From JALCSJ01 sp036788835 (GTDB lineage: Bacteria; Bacillota; Negativicutes; Acidaminococcales; Acidaminococcaceae): a DNA stretch of 43,662 nucleotides. The first letter of the stretch is position 1, and every line of letters starts with the position of its first letter. The notes under the pieces are model-generated. The model was not told where the DNA came from and did no database searches. It was given only the letters and a program-made list of their open reading frames with translations. Position numbers and translations under genes: made by a program. The stretch covers positions 1 to 43,662 of the forward strand of contig DAIQMR010000021.1 in NCBI GenBank assembly GCA_036788835.1, given 5' to 3'. Shown in pieces: positions 34,302 through 41,505 of this stretch.

Positions 34302-35144
34302 TTGGCAAAGATTTTGAAGAAATGTCATCTGTCTCCGGCAGTAACTGAAATTACTGTTGAGGCACCGTTGATTGCCCACAAATGTAAGCCGGGACAATTC
34401 GTAATGGTGCTGGCAGACGAAAACAGTGAGAGGATTCCTCTGACCATCGGCGACTCCGATGCGAAAGCAGGAACCATTACCATGGTAATTCAGGCTGTAG
34501 GCAACACAACAAAGCATATTTGCCATGATTTCGAAGAAGGGGATGAGATAGCACACATCCTGGGGCCTTTGGGTCAGCCTTCGGAAATGGCCAAATTTGG
34601 TACCGTAGTAATGGTCTGCGGCGGTATTGGTACAGCACCTGTGTATCCCATTGCAAAAGCTTATCATGAAATGGGCAACAAAGTTATCTCTATTCTTGGT
34701 GGCAGAACCAAAGATTTAATTATGTGGAAAGACAAAATGGCTGCTATCAGCGACGAACTGATCATCACTACTGATGATGGTTCTGCCGGCATTAAAGGTT
34801 TTGTTACCGATCCTCTGAGAAAAATGATGGAAGAGGGCAACAAACCTGATTATGTTGTAGCTATTGGCCCTATCGTTATGATGATGAATGTGGCTAAAAC
34901 CACTAAACCTTTCGGTGTCAGAACTACTGCCAGCTTAAGCTGCATTATGGTAGACGGTACCGGGATGTGCGGTGGCTGCCGCGTAATGGTCGGCGATGAA
35001 ACTAAATTCACCTGCTGTGATGGTCCTGAATTTGATGCGCATTTAGTTAATTGGGATAACCTGAGAAAACGTGCTGCTATGTACAAGGATCAAGAATCAG
35101 TAGAATACGGTTGCGGAGGTCATTGCAAATGCGTGGAGGAATGA
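34302..35144 (+). CDS. Ferredoxin-NADP reductase subunit alpha, NfnA-like (sulfide dehydrogenase subunit)
   Basis: This protein of about 280 residues belongs to the ferredoxin reductase-like NfnA/SudB/PyrK group. It has the FAD-binding PGQFVMVLADENSERIPLTI, a VCGGIGTAPVYPIAKAY nucleotide loop, and four cysteines near the C-terminus (SCIMVDGTGMCGGCRV and TCCDGPEF) that bind a 2Fe-2S cluster. A GTG at 34293 is in frame, but AGGGAG at 34288-34293 would overlap it. The TTG at 34302 has 8-base spacing and gives the usual MAKIL start, so I chose it. With the next gene it would form NADH-dependent reduced ferredoxin:NADP oxidoreductase, an electron-bifurcating complex, or a simple NADPH-forming one. 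Confidence 0.85.
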   Translation: MAKILKKCHLSPAVTEITVEAPLIAHKCKPGQFVMVLADENSERIPLTIGDSDAKAGTITMVIQAVGNTTKHICHDFEEGDEIAHILGPLGQPSEMAKFGTVVMVCGGIGTAPVYPIAKAYHEMGNKVISILGGRTKDLIMWKDKMAAISDELIITTDDGSAGIKGFVTDPLRKMMEEGNKPDYVVAIGPIVMMMNVAKTTKPFGVRTTASLSCIMVDGTGMCGGCRVMVGDETKFTCCDGPEFDAHLVNWDNLRKRAAMYKDQESVEYGCGGHCKCVEE

Positions 35145-36520
35145 GAAACCCAATGCCGGAACAACCGGCTGATGTAAGAAATAAAAACTTTGAAGAAGTA
35201 ACTTTAGGTTATACTCCGGAAACTGCCGTAGATGAGGCACAACGTTGTCTTCATTGCAAGGTTCCTCAATGTGTAAAAGGCTGTCCTGTAAACATTGACA
35301 TTCCTGAATTTATTCATGCAGTTGCGGAAAAGGATTTTGCCGGTGCTTTCACCAGCCTGAAGAAAAAGACCAGTTTGCCGGCTGTCTGCGGTCGTGTTTG
35401 CCCTCAGGAAAACCAGTGCGAAAAACATTGTATTCTTGGTATCAAAGGCGAACCTGTGGCCATCGGCCGTCTGGAAAGATTCGTAGCAGATACTGCCCGT
35501 GCTAACGGTCAAGACCGCAGCGAACATGTTGAAATCACTCCTAAAAACATAAAAGTAGCCGTAGTAGGGGGCGGGCCTTCCTGCCTGACTGCTGCCGGTG
35601 ACCTGGCTAAAATGGGTTACGATGTAACCTTGTTTGAAGCTCTCCACAAAGCAGGTGGAGTGCTGATGTATGGTATTCCTGAATTCCGTCTGCCGAAAGC
35701 AATCGTGCAACACGAAATCGAAGGCTTAAAGGATATGGGCGTAAAGATTATGACTGATGTTATTATCGGCCGTACTTTTACTCTTCACGAACTGCTGGGA
35801 GAAGAGGGCTTTAAGGCTATTTATGTTGGTACCGGTGCCGGATTGCCTCACTTCCTGCGTATCCCCGGTGAGAACTTAGACGGTGTGTATTCCGCTAATG
35901 AGTTCTTAACACGTGTAAACCTTATGGGTGCCTGGGACTTTCCTAACAGAGCAACTCCTGTCTGCCATGGTAAAGATGTTGCTGTAGTAGGTGCCGGGAA
36001 CGTAGCCATGGACTCAGCCCGTACTGCTAAACGTCTGGGTGCTGAACATGTTTATGTTGTTTATCGCCGCAGCGAAGCAGAAATGCCTGCTCGTAAAGAA
36101 GAAATCCAGCACGCTAAAGAAGAGGGCGTAGAGCTCCATATGCTAAATAATCCTCAAGAGATTATCAGTAATGAGCAAGGTTGGGTTACCGGTATTAAAT
36201 GCATCAGAACAGAACTGGGCGAACCGGATGCTTCCGGTCGTAGATCCCCTGTGGAAATTCCCGGTTCCGAACATGTATTTAATGTTGATATGGTAGTTAT
36301 TGCCATTGGCCAAGGTCCCAATCCCTTGCTGAGACATACCACTCCTGATTTAGTAACCAATAAAAAGGGCTTAATTACTGTTGATGACAAGCAAGAAACT
36401 TCTATCCCCGGCGTATTTGCCGGTGGTGATATCGTAACAGGTGCTGCTACAGTTATTTCTGCTATGGGCGCAGGTAAAGCTGCTGCCATGGAAATCGACA
36501 AGTATTTAAGTAACAAATAA
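35129..36520 (+). CDS. NfnB/GltA-type NADPH-dependent oxidoreductase (glutamate synthase small-subunit homologue)
   Basis: This protein of about 463 residues has an N-terminal GltD-type iron-sulfur domain with cysteine groups in HCKVPQCVKGCPVNI and CGRVCPQENQCEKHC. FAD and NADPH Rossmann motifs follow (VAVVGGGPSCLTAAGDLAKMGYDVTLFE and DVAVVGAGNVAMDSARTAKRLGAEHV), then VVIAIGQGPNP and GVFAGGDIVTGAATVISAMGAGK. Next to an NfnA homologue it is most likely NfnB rather than a glutamate synthase subunit, because no GltB is present. Start codons at 35111, 35129, 35141 and 35153 are possible; GGAGG at 35115-35119 is 9 bases before ATG 35129, which I use. It overlaps the preceding gene. The identity of the complex is inferred. 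Confidence 0.87.
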   Translation: MRGGMRNPMPEQPADVRNKNFEEVTLGYTPETAVDEAQRCLHCKVPQCVKGCPVNIDIPEFIHAVAEKDFAGAFTSLKKKTSLPAVCGRVCPQENQCEKHCILGIKGEPVAIGRLERFVADTARANGQDRSEHVEITPKNIKVAVVGGGPSCLTAAGDLAKMGYDVTLFEALHKAGGVLMYGIPEFRLPKAIVQHEIEGLKDMGVKIMTDVIIGRTFTLHELLGEEGFKAIYVGTGAGLPHFLRIPGENLDGVYSANEFLTRVNLMGAWDFPNRATPVCHGKDVAVVGAGNVAMDSARTAKRLGAEHVYVVYRRSEAEMPARKEEIQHAKEEGVELHMLNNPQEIISNEQGWVTGIKCIRTELGEPDASGRRSPVEIPGSEHVFNVDMVVIAIGQGPNPLLRHTTPDLVTNKKGLITVDDKQETSIPGVFAGGDIVTGAATVISAMGAGKAAAMEIDKYLSNK

Positions 36521-36551
36521 AAAGTACTCAGATATATGCAATAAGAGCGTG

Positions 36552-36594
36552 AAGCTCCCACTGGGAAGGAGTTAGCCTTGCTGGTGGGAGCTTT
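36552..36594 (+). terminator. Terminator-like hairpin after the nfnAB pair
   Basis: A perfect 10-bp stem AAGCTCCCAC (36552-36561) / GTGGGAGCTT (36584-36593) encloses a second small stem AAGG/CCTT. Only four T follow, so termination may be weak. The right arm overlaps the next promoter. Confidence 0.6.
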
Positions 36595-36606
36595 TAGCCT
36601 TATAAT
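36578..36606 (+). promoter_or_regulatory. Candidate promoter for the exported-protein gene
   Basis: TTGCTG (36578-36583), 17-base spacer, perfect TATAAT (36601-36606). The start codon is 25 bases downstream of the -10 box, so the leader would be very short. The -35 lies in the loop of the preceding hairpin. Confidence 0.55.
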
Positions 36607-36631
36607 TTTCTATTCTAAAGGATGATTTTTA

Positions 36632-37828
36632 ATGAAAAGCGTGAAGAGAATTTTTTCATTAACAGCTTTAACTGTAGCATTAGCTTGTAATTGTACCTAT
36701 GCTGCAACCAAGATTGAACCAAACGAACAGAAGGTGAGTACCTATAAACCTGCTGCTAATGGATATACCTTAAATATCCCTGCCCAAAGCAAAGAAATAT
36801 TTCGTACTACAACAGGTATAAGATATCTTACGAAAAACGACCTTTTAGTCAGTGCTGATGTGTATTCCATGCCGAACTTTATTTCCGTTCCCATGAAAAA
36901 TTATTCCTATCAGCAGTCTAAGGACTTTGAAAAATTCCTGCTTAATATGCAGGACTATCCTGATTTAACTTTTGTTCAGGATAAGATACAACCTAAAAAT
37001 CAAGCTCCGGTCCAAACACCGGCCAATAATAATATTACCGCAAAGCTGAGAAGCATGCGCAGCCGTAGTATAACGCCCCTGGAAACAGTGGATAAGGAAC
37101 TTAAAGCAAAGGCAGACAAGGAGCCTATTAAAAGCCCTGTGCTCAGGCTCAACGAAACAGAATGCGATTTCACTTTGAAGCCTGGGAAACAAATGGAGAT
37201 GTCTTACGATTATATAACAGGGAAGGCTTATCAGCTCCGTAATGACAAATTGCTAATCCTGAGGGTCAGCGCTTCTAAGCCTAATGCAGCATTGGCTGCC
37301 GGGCTTCTGCGCAATTTAACCGGCACATTGAAATTATCCAAGCCTAAATATCCCGATGATAACCAAATCCAGGCCAGTATATTGGGTTATAAGCTGGATA
37401 TGCCTTTTGGCTGGCATGCCTATACACTTAAAGCCAATAATATTATAATGATTAAATCCTTAAGCAGTGTCCACAATGATGAAGGTATGCTCAGGGCATT
37501 TAAAACAACTGCTTTTGCAAACTTTGCCAATGCCGGTCCAACTAATATCAAGACGGCGGAAGATACTTTTGTGAAACAAATTACCAAATTCACTCCCAAT
37601 ATTGCGGTAACCAAACATGAGGCTTTTGTTGCCGACGGTAATAATGGCTGCATTATCCAAAGCACCGATAGCGACAATCTCAAGAAGATGTTTGTTGTCA
37701 ACGGGTATTTGTTCAGCAAGGATGGCTATGGCTACCAGCTGAGATTCAGCACCGACGACACCATCAATTACGACCTTAAAGTACACTCCTTTATCAGTGC
37801 AATTAAGTCCTTTAAGAGAGTAAAATAA
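36632..37828 (+). CDS. Exported protein of unknown function
   Basis: I do not recognise this 398-residue protein. The first 24 residues form a signal peptide: basic MKSVKR, hydrophobic core, and a likely cut after CNCTYA. A lipoprotein reading (ALAC) is possible but the -3 position is not a usual one. The mature part seems to have two similar-sized domains. One is at about 45-130 (GYTLNIPAQSKEIFRTTTGI...), the other at about 250-398 (LGYKLDMPFGWHAYTL...), joined by a basic, proline-containing linker near residues 140-180. The similar starts, GYTLNIP and GYKLDMP, hint at an internal duplication. No catalytic motif is visible. It has its own promoter and is the last gene before the small toxin loci. 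Confidence 0.65.
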   Translation: MKSVKRIFSLTALTVALACNCTYAATKIEPNEQKVSTYKPAANGYTLNIPAQSKEIFRTTTGIRYLTKNDLLVSADVYSMPNFISVPMKNYSYQQSKDFEKFLLNMQDYPDLTFVQDKIQPKNQAPVQTPANNNITAKLRSMRSRSITPLETVDKELKAKADKEPIKSPVLRLNETECDFTLKPGKQMEMSYDYITGKAYQLRNDKLLILRVSASKPNAALAAGLLRNLTGTLKLSKPKYPDDNQIQASILGYKLDMPFGWHAYTLKANNIIMIKSLSSVHNDEGMLRAFKTTAFANFANAGPTNIKTAEDTFVKQITKFTPNIAVTKHEAFVADGNNGCIIQSTDSDNLKKMFVVNGYLFSKDGYGYQLRFSTDDTINYDLKVHSFISAIKSFKRVK

Positions 37829-37834
37829 TTTTTC

Positions 37835-37864
37835 TTGCTAAAATTTCTAACAGTATGTTATAAT
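37835..37864 (+). promoter_or_regulatory. Promoter of antitoxin RNA 1
   Basis: TTGCTA (37835-37840), 18-base spacer, perfect TATAAT (37859-37864). It would start an RNA near 37871 that runs towards the toxin gene. Confidence 0.65.
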
Positions 37865-37870
37865 AACAAA

Positions 37871-37947
37871 AAAGAAGAGGCCAGTCGCCCCTTCCGCAAG
37901 TTTTAGCTAAAAATAGCCGCGTACCTTACGATGGGGCGGCTATTTTG
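37871..37947 (+). ncRNA. Candidate antisense antitoxin RNA 1
   Basis: A short RNA of about 77 bases is predicted from the promoter at 37835 to a hairpin terminator (AAATAGCCGC 37911-37920 with GCGGCTATTT 37936-37945) that works in both directions. The RNA contains CCCCTTCCGCA, which can pair with the toxin Shine-Dalgarno region GGAGG and the bases upstream of it, with mismatches. Its 5' part (37877-37898) resembles the leader of the toxin messenger. The toxin stop codon is inside the terminator stem, so the two RNAs overlap at their 3' ends. No experiment is known to me. Confidence 0.6.
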
Positions 37948-38041
37948 CTATCATGAGCGCTAGTTCCAAACATCTGAACAACACATAAAGAATTAAAGAG
38001 ATTAACGTCAAGATGATTGTTAATAGCTCAAAGTCTTTCAT
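37940..38041 (-). CDS. Small hydrophobic type I toxin-like peptide 1 (33 aa, Fst/holin-like)
   Basis: This ORF reads from ATG 38041 leftwards and encodes a peptide beginning MKDFELLTIILTLIS and ending LALMIAK. It has one long hydrophobic segment (about residues 6-31) with a short basic end, as in type I toxins that damage the membrane. AGGAGG (38057-38052) lies 10 bases before the ATG. The leader can fold: CCTCC-GCAT pairs with ATGC-GAAA-GGAGG and would hide the ribosome-binding site. A + strand RNA converges on it and shares its terminator. The longer open frame to 38125 is not preferred because the ribosome-binding site is internal to it. Class is by resemblance to Fst and holin-like toxins. 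Confidence 0.65.
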   Translation of the reverse strand: MKDFELLTIILTLISLILYVLFRCLELALMIAK

Positions 38042-38114
38042 GACGGCAACACCTCCTTTCGCATCAACTTCATACGAAATTAATGCGGAGGGGGCACCGA
38101 CCTCAACTGTTAAA

Positions 38115-38144
38115 AATAATAGCATACTTTTATAACGCTTAGCA
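38115..38144 (-). promoter_or_regulatory. Promoter of toxin 1 messenger
   Basis: Read on the - strand: TTGCTA (38144-38139), 18-base spacer, TATTAT (38120-38115). Start would be near 38108, giving a leader of about 67 bases with an inhibitory hairpin. Confidence 0.55.
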
Positions 38145-38200
38145 ACGACTTTCGTGCGTGTACAATGTCCCTGTAACGCTGATTACGCCTAGTGTTTAGC

Positions 38201-38236
38201 AAAAACCACCAATGTTAATTCATTGGTGGTTTTTTT
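38201..38236 (+). terminator. Strong terminator hairpin, no clear upstream gene
   Basis: AAAAACCACCAATG (38201-38214) pairs with CATTGGTGGTTTTT (38221-38234) around TTAATT, and a T-run follows. On the - strand it also ends in a T-run, so it may insulate the toxin locus from the next unit. No gene is seen at 38145-38200. Confidence 0.75.
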
Positions 38237-38281
38237 AGGTAATTTTCAAAATCTCTCTGTCAAAAAATTTTCGAAATGCTC

Positions 38282-38310
38282 TTGCACGATAAAATTTAAT
38301 GTGTTATACT
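38282..38310 (+). promoter_or_regulatory. Candidate promoter of a leader or small-ORF transcript
   Basis: TTGCAC (38282-38287), 17-base spacer, TATACT (38305-38310). Upstream lie two AATTTTC half-sites (38241-38247 and 38266-38272). Downstream is about 135 bases without a gene, with a CCACCA/TGGTGG hairpin, before the small ORF at 38447. Confidence 0.55.
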
Positions 38311-38446
38311 TTGACAAGAGTTAGCACGAACTAACTTAACAACAATCCACCATAATTTATGTTTCCAACAACAGTTTTGGTGGGTGTTATCACACTTCCT
38401 TTAGAAATATCATATTTTGGCAAAAAAGCAGCCTAGGAGATTTACC

Positions 38447-38557
38447 TTGTTACGTTATTTTTTAGATGTTATAGCAATTGTCATAATGGCTAAAATTACT
38501 AATGTAGTGCTAACAGAGACAGAAAGGAAATGCCTATATGATAAATTTAAAGAGTAG
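38447..38557 (+). CDS. Small ORF, 36 aa, hydrophobic N-terminus (hypothetical)
   Basis: TTG 38447 is preceded by AGGAG at 7 bases, an ideal spacing. The peptide starts MLRYFLDVIAIVIMAK, a short hydrophobic segment, and ends in a charged tail TETERKCLYDKFKE. A second small frame (38538-38615, 25 codons, ATG start after AAAGGAAA) overlaps its end. The unit has a promoter upstream and a terminator at 38637. I recognise no family. It could be a leader peptide for the glycerol-3-phosphate cassette, a small membrane protein, or gene debris. Confidence 0.35.
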   Translation: MLRYFLDVIAIVIMAKITNVVLTETERKCLYDKFKE

Positions 38558-38636
38558 ATTTATTCTATTTAAAAGGACTGGTGATGAAATACTAGGTGGA
38601 GAAACAATAGCTTAAGTATATATTAATTATAATAAT

Positions 38637-38691
38637 ATAGGTCGTTGGTCCGCCATTTTTAGATTGACGGATTCACGACCTATTAATTTTT
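38637..38691 (+). terminator. Terminator (possible attenuator) before the glycerol-3-phosphate cassette
   Basis: ATAGGTCGT (38637-38645) pairs with ACGACCTAT (38675-38683). Inner TCCG/CGGA can pair too. A T-run follows at 38687-38691. It stands about 60 bases before the GlpA-like gene. Confidence 0.7.
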
Positions 38692-38704
38692 GCTCAAAAA
38701 CAAC

Positions 38705-38722
38705 ATACTCAAATTGGAGTAT
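38705..38722. promoter_or_regulatory. Inverted repeat, possible operator
   Basis: ATACTC-AAATTG-GAGTAT, a perfect 6-bp inverted repeat 28 bases upstream of the GlpA-like start codon. It may bind a regulator. No clear -35/-10 pair is seen around it. Confidence 0.35.
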
Positions 38723-38750
38723 CATAAAAAAATCATGAAAGGCAACGATT

Positions 38751-40241
38751 ATGAAAACAGAAGCAGATGTTGTGATTATCGGCGGAGGTATAACAGGAAC
38801 TGCTATTTTGTCACAACTGTCCCATTACAATCTGAATATTATCCTAGTTGAAAAAGAACCTGATATTGCCACTGGCACAACAAAAGCAAACAGCGGCATT
38901 ATTCATGCAGGTTTTGATGCAACACCCGGTTCATTAAAAGCCACTATGAATGTCCGTGGCAATGCCTTGTATCATGCTCTTTGCCGTGAACTAAATCTGG
39001 AAATTAAATGGCTAGGTTCTTTGGTAGTAGCACTAAATGCTAAGGAAGTTAAGACTATTGAAGAATTGTATATCCGCGGTCAGACTAATGCTGTTCCGGG
39101 TTTGGAAATTTGGGAGGGGAAGCGTATCCTTGCCCAAGAGCCCAATTTAAATAAAGGCATTATTAAAGGATTATGGGCACCCTCAGCCGGAGTATGCTGT
39201 CCATTTAACACCGCCCAGGCTTTCGCCGAAAATGCTGTATTAAATGGAGCAAGTATCCGGCGTAATTGTGCTGTAACAGGTTTTTGTAAACAGAATAATG
39301 TTATTACCGGTGTGCAAACTTCGCAGGGAATAATTAAAACTAAATATGTGATTAATGCAGCTGGGATTGCCTCCGGTGAAATAAGTCATTTGGCAGGAGA
39401 TACAAGCTTTAGTATAACCACAAGAAAAGGCGAATACTTGCTCTTCGATAAAGCTGCAGCTGACCTTATGACCAAAGGTATTATTTTCCCTACTCCTGAT
39501 CCCCTAAGCAAAGGTATTCTTGTGTGTACAACATTCCACGGTAATGTGTTCATTGGTCCCAATGCACAAGATGTAGATGACCATGATAACCCAAATAATA
39601 CCGCCGTTACTGCTTCAGGTATGGCAGAGATTATCGACAAAGCCAAAAAAATATTGCCGGAGCTTCCTTTAGATTTAGTAATTACGGAATTCGCAGGACT
39701 TAGAGCCGTTGCTTCCACAGGAGATTTTGTCTTAGGGAAATCCCAAACAATCAAAGGCTTGCTGCAAGCGGCAGGGATTCAATCTCCAGGACTATCTTCT
39801 GCTCCTGCCATCGGAGAGTTTATAACAAAAATTATAGTTGCTGAATCAGGAGCTAAACTTAAAAACAACTATATTAAAGGACGACCTGATCATCCTATAT
39901 TTGCCAAACTTACTACTCCACAACAGCAAATGCTAATAGGGGAGAGTCCGTCTTATGGCCGGGTGATTTGCCGCTGTGAAACAATTACGGAAGGTGAAAT
40001 TATAGATGCTATTCACCGTCCATGCGGCGCAAGAACTATGGATGGGGTAAAACGTCGTACCAGAGCAGGTATGGGGCGCTGCCAAGGGGGATTCTGCGGT
40101 CCCCGTGTTGCCGGTATACTAGCCGGAGAATTAAATATTCCTCTTACTGACATATGTAAAGAAACAGCTAATTCAAAATTATATTGCGTAAAACCTAAAC
40201 TCAGTAAAGAAGGGAATAATGAACATGAAGGAAATATATGA
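38751..40241 (+). CDS. GlpA-like FAD-dependent glycerol-3-phosphate dehydrogenase with BFD-like iron-sulfur domain
   Basis: This 496-residue flavoprotein starts with the FAD motif VVIIGGGITGTAIL and has the GlpA/GlpO-type TTKANSGIIHAGFDATPGSLKA. It also has the FAD-domain ends RKGEYLLFD and FAGLRAV. From about residue 405 a BFD-like 2Fe-2S domain follows (YGRVICRCETITEGEII ... RTRAGMGRCQGGFCGPRV), with four cysteines. This is the domain order of anaerobic glycerol-3-phosphate dehydrogenase subunit GlpA. It would oxidise sn-glycerol-3-phosphate to dihydroxyacetone phosphate. It overlaps the next FAD gene by 23 bases. Homologues are sometimes annotated only as NAD(P)/FAD-dependent oxidoreductase; the nearby GlpT-like transporter supports the glycerol-3-phosphate reading. 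Confidence 0.82.
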   Translation: MKTEADVVIIGGGITGTAILSQLSHYNLNIILVEKEPDIATGTTKANSGIIHAGFDATPGSLKATMNVRGNALYHALCRELNLEIKWLGSLVVALNAKEVKTIEELYIRGQTNAVPGLEIWEGKRILAQEPNLNKGIIKGLWAPSAGVCCPFNTAQAFAENAVLNGASIRRNCAVTGFCKQNNVITGVQTSQGIIKTKYVINAAGIASGEISHLAGDTSFSITTRKGEYLLFDKAAADLMTKGIIFPTPDPLSKGILVCTTFHGNVFIGPNAQDVDDHDNPNNTAVTASGMAEIIDKAKKILPELPLDLVITEFAGLRAVASTGDFVLGKSQTIKGLLQAAGIQSPGLSSAPAIGEFITKIIVAESGAKLKNNYIKGRPDHPIFAKLTTPQQQMLIGESPSYGRVICRCETITEGEIIDAIHRPCGARTMDGVKRRTRAGMGRCQGGFCGPRVAGILAGELNIPLTDICKETANSKLYCVKPKLSKEGNNEHEGNI

Positions 40242-41505
40242 CGTTATCATTGTAGGTGCCGGTCCGGGAGGATTATCCGCAGCCTATAGTGCCTGGGAAA
40301 ATGGTGCTAAAAGTATTTTGCTTTTGGAACGGGATAGGGAAGTGGGTGGTATTTTACAGCAGTGCATTCATAATGGCTTTGGTTTGCAGCGTTTTAAAGA
40401 AGAACTGACCGGTCCTAGCTATGCTCAGAAATGTTATGACTTAGTACGTAATATTCCTGAAATAGAAATCCTCACAGATACCATGGCTTTGAAGATTCAG
40501 CAAGACTGTACTGTTACGGCGGTCAATCCTTTACATGGTGTCCTCATTCTTAAAAGTAAAACAATTATACTCACAATGGGTTGCAGAGAGCGGACAAGAG
40601 GTGCCATTCGCATTCCAGGAGAAAGACCGGCAGGTGTTTTGACGGCTGGTGCAGCTCAACGTATGGTAAATAGGGAAGGGTATATGCCGGGAAAGAAAAT
40701 AGTTATTCTTGGTTCCGGTGATATCGGACTAATTATGGCTAGGCGCCTATCCTTAGAATGTGCCTCTGTGGAAGCTGTTATTGAAATATGTCCTTATTCC
40801 AATGGCTTAACAAGAAATATAGTTCAATGTCTACGGGACTACAATATTCCGTTATATTTGTCCCACACTATTACTGCAATTGAAGGAAAGGAGCGAGTCA
40901 AAGGCTTATGGATTAGTCAGGTTGATGACCATATGTTGCCAATTAAGGGGACAGAGTTTCGCTTACCATGTGACACACTGCTCTTATCAGTAGGGCTAGT
41001 ACCTGAAAATGAATTGTCCTGTGCAGCAGGTATCAAGCTAAACAGTTTGACCCATGGACCAATTGTAGACCAATATCGCTGCACCAACATACCGGGAATT
41101 TTTGCCGCAGGCAATGTGGTACACGTTCATGATTTAGTTGACTTTGTTTCTGACGAAGCAGATATTGCCGGAAAATATGCTGCCAAAATGGTCACAGGAA
41201 ACCTGCAGTTAACCTCTAAATATTTACCTGTAAAGTTGTCAGCGGGCATTAGAACATGTGTGCCACAGCATTTGCAATTGGGTGGTATGACAGAAGATGT
41301 GCAATTCTTTATGCGGGTAGCTAAACCTTTTGGCAAAGTAAACGTCGCCATTACTCATAACAAAAAGATTTTGGTGCAAAAGACACTGCCTATAGCCAAA
41401 CCCAGTGAAATGCTTACCATGGTTTTGCCTAGACATAAATTAGCTGCTTTGAATGGTCCTATACACATTGAATTAAAGGAGGTGGGCGGCAATGAGGAAC
41501 GTTAA
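40219..41505 (+). CDS. FAD/NAD(P)-dependent oxidoreductase, partner of the GlpA-like protein
   Basis: This 428-residue protein has two Rossmann motifs: DVIIVGAGPGGLSAAYSAWENGAKSILLLE at the start and KIVILGSGDIGLIMARRLSLE near residue 155. It also has MGCRERTRGAIRIPGERPAGVLTAGAAQ and a C-terminal IPGIFAAGNVVHVHDLVDFVSDEADIAGKYAAK. It is a pyridine-nucleotide-disulfide-oxidoreductase-like flavoprotein that occupies the GlpB position of the operon, but it is not close to E. coli GlpB by eye. It probably passes electrons between the GlpA-like subunit and NAD or another carrier. It overlaps both neighbours, which means coupled translation. Confidence 0.82.
   Translation: MNMKEIYDVIIVGAGPGGLSAAYSAWENGAKSILLLERDREVGGILQQCIHNGFGLQRFKEELTGPSYAQKCYDLVRNIPEIEILTDTMALKIQQDCTVTAVNPLHGVLILKSKTIILTMGCRERTRGAIRIPGERPAGVLTAGAAQRMVNREGYMPGKKIVILGSGDIGLIMARRLSLECASVEAVIEICPYSNGLTRNIVQCLRDYNIPLYLSHTITAIEGKERVKGLWISQVDDHMLPIKGTEFRLPCDTLLLSVGLVPENELSCAAGIKLNSLTHGPIVDQYRCTNIPGIFAAGNVVHVHDLVDFVSDEADIAGKYAAKMVTGNLQLTSKYLPVKLSAGIRTCVPQHLQLGGMTEDVQFFMRVAKPFGKVNVAITHNKKILVQKTLPIAKPSEMLTMVLPRHKLAALNGPIHIELKEVGGNEER

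Noticed and set aside
37940..38125. Longer 61-codon form of toxin 1
   Set aside because: The AGGAGG sits inside it and the first 28 codons are the translated leader hairpin; the ATG at 38041 gives the expected size.
38538..38615. Double-glycine bacteriocin precursor (peptide contains GG near its end)
   Set aside because: Only four residues follow the GG, and no ABC exporter or immunity gene is nearby.
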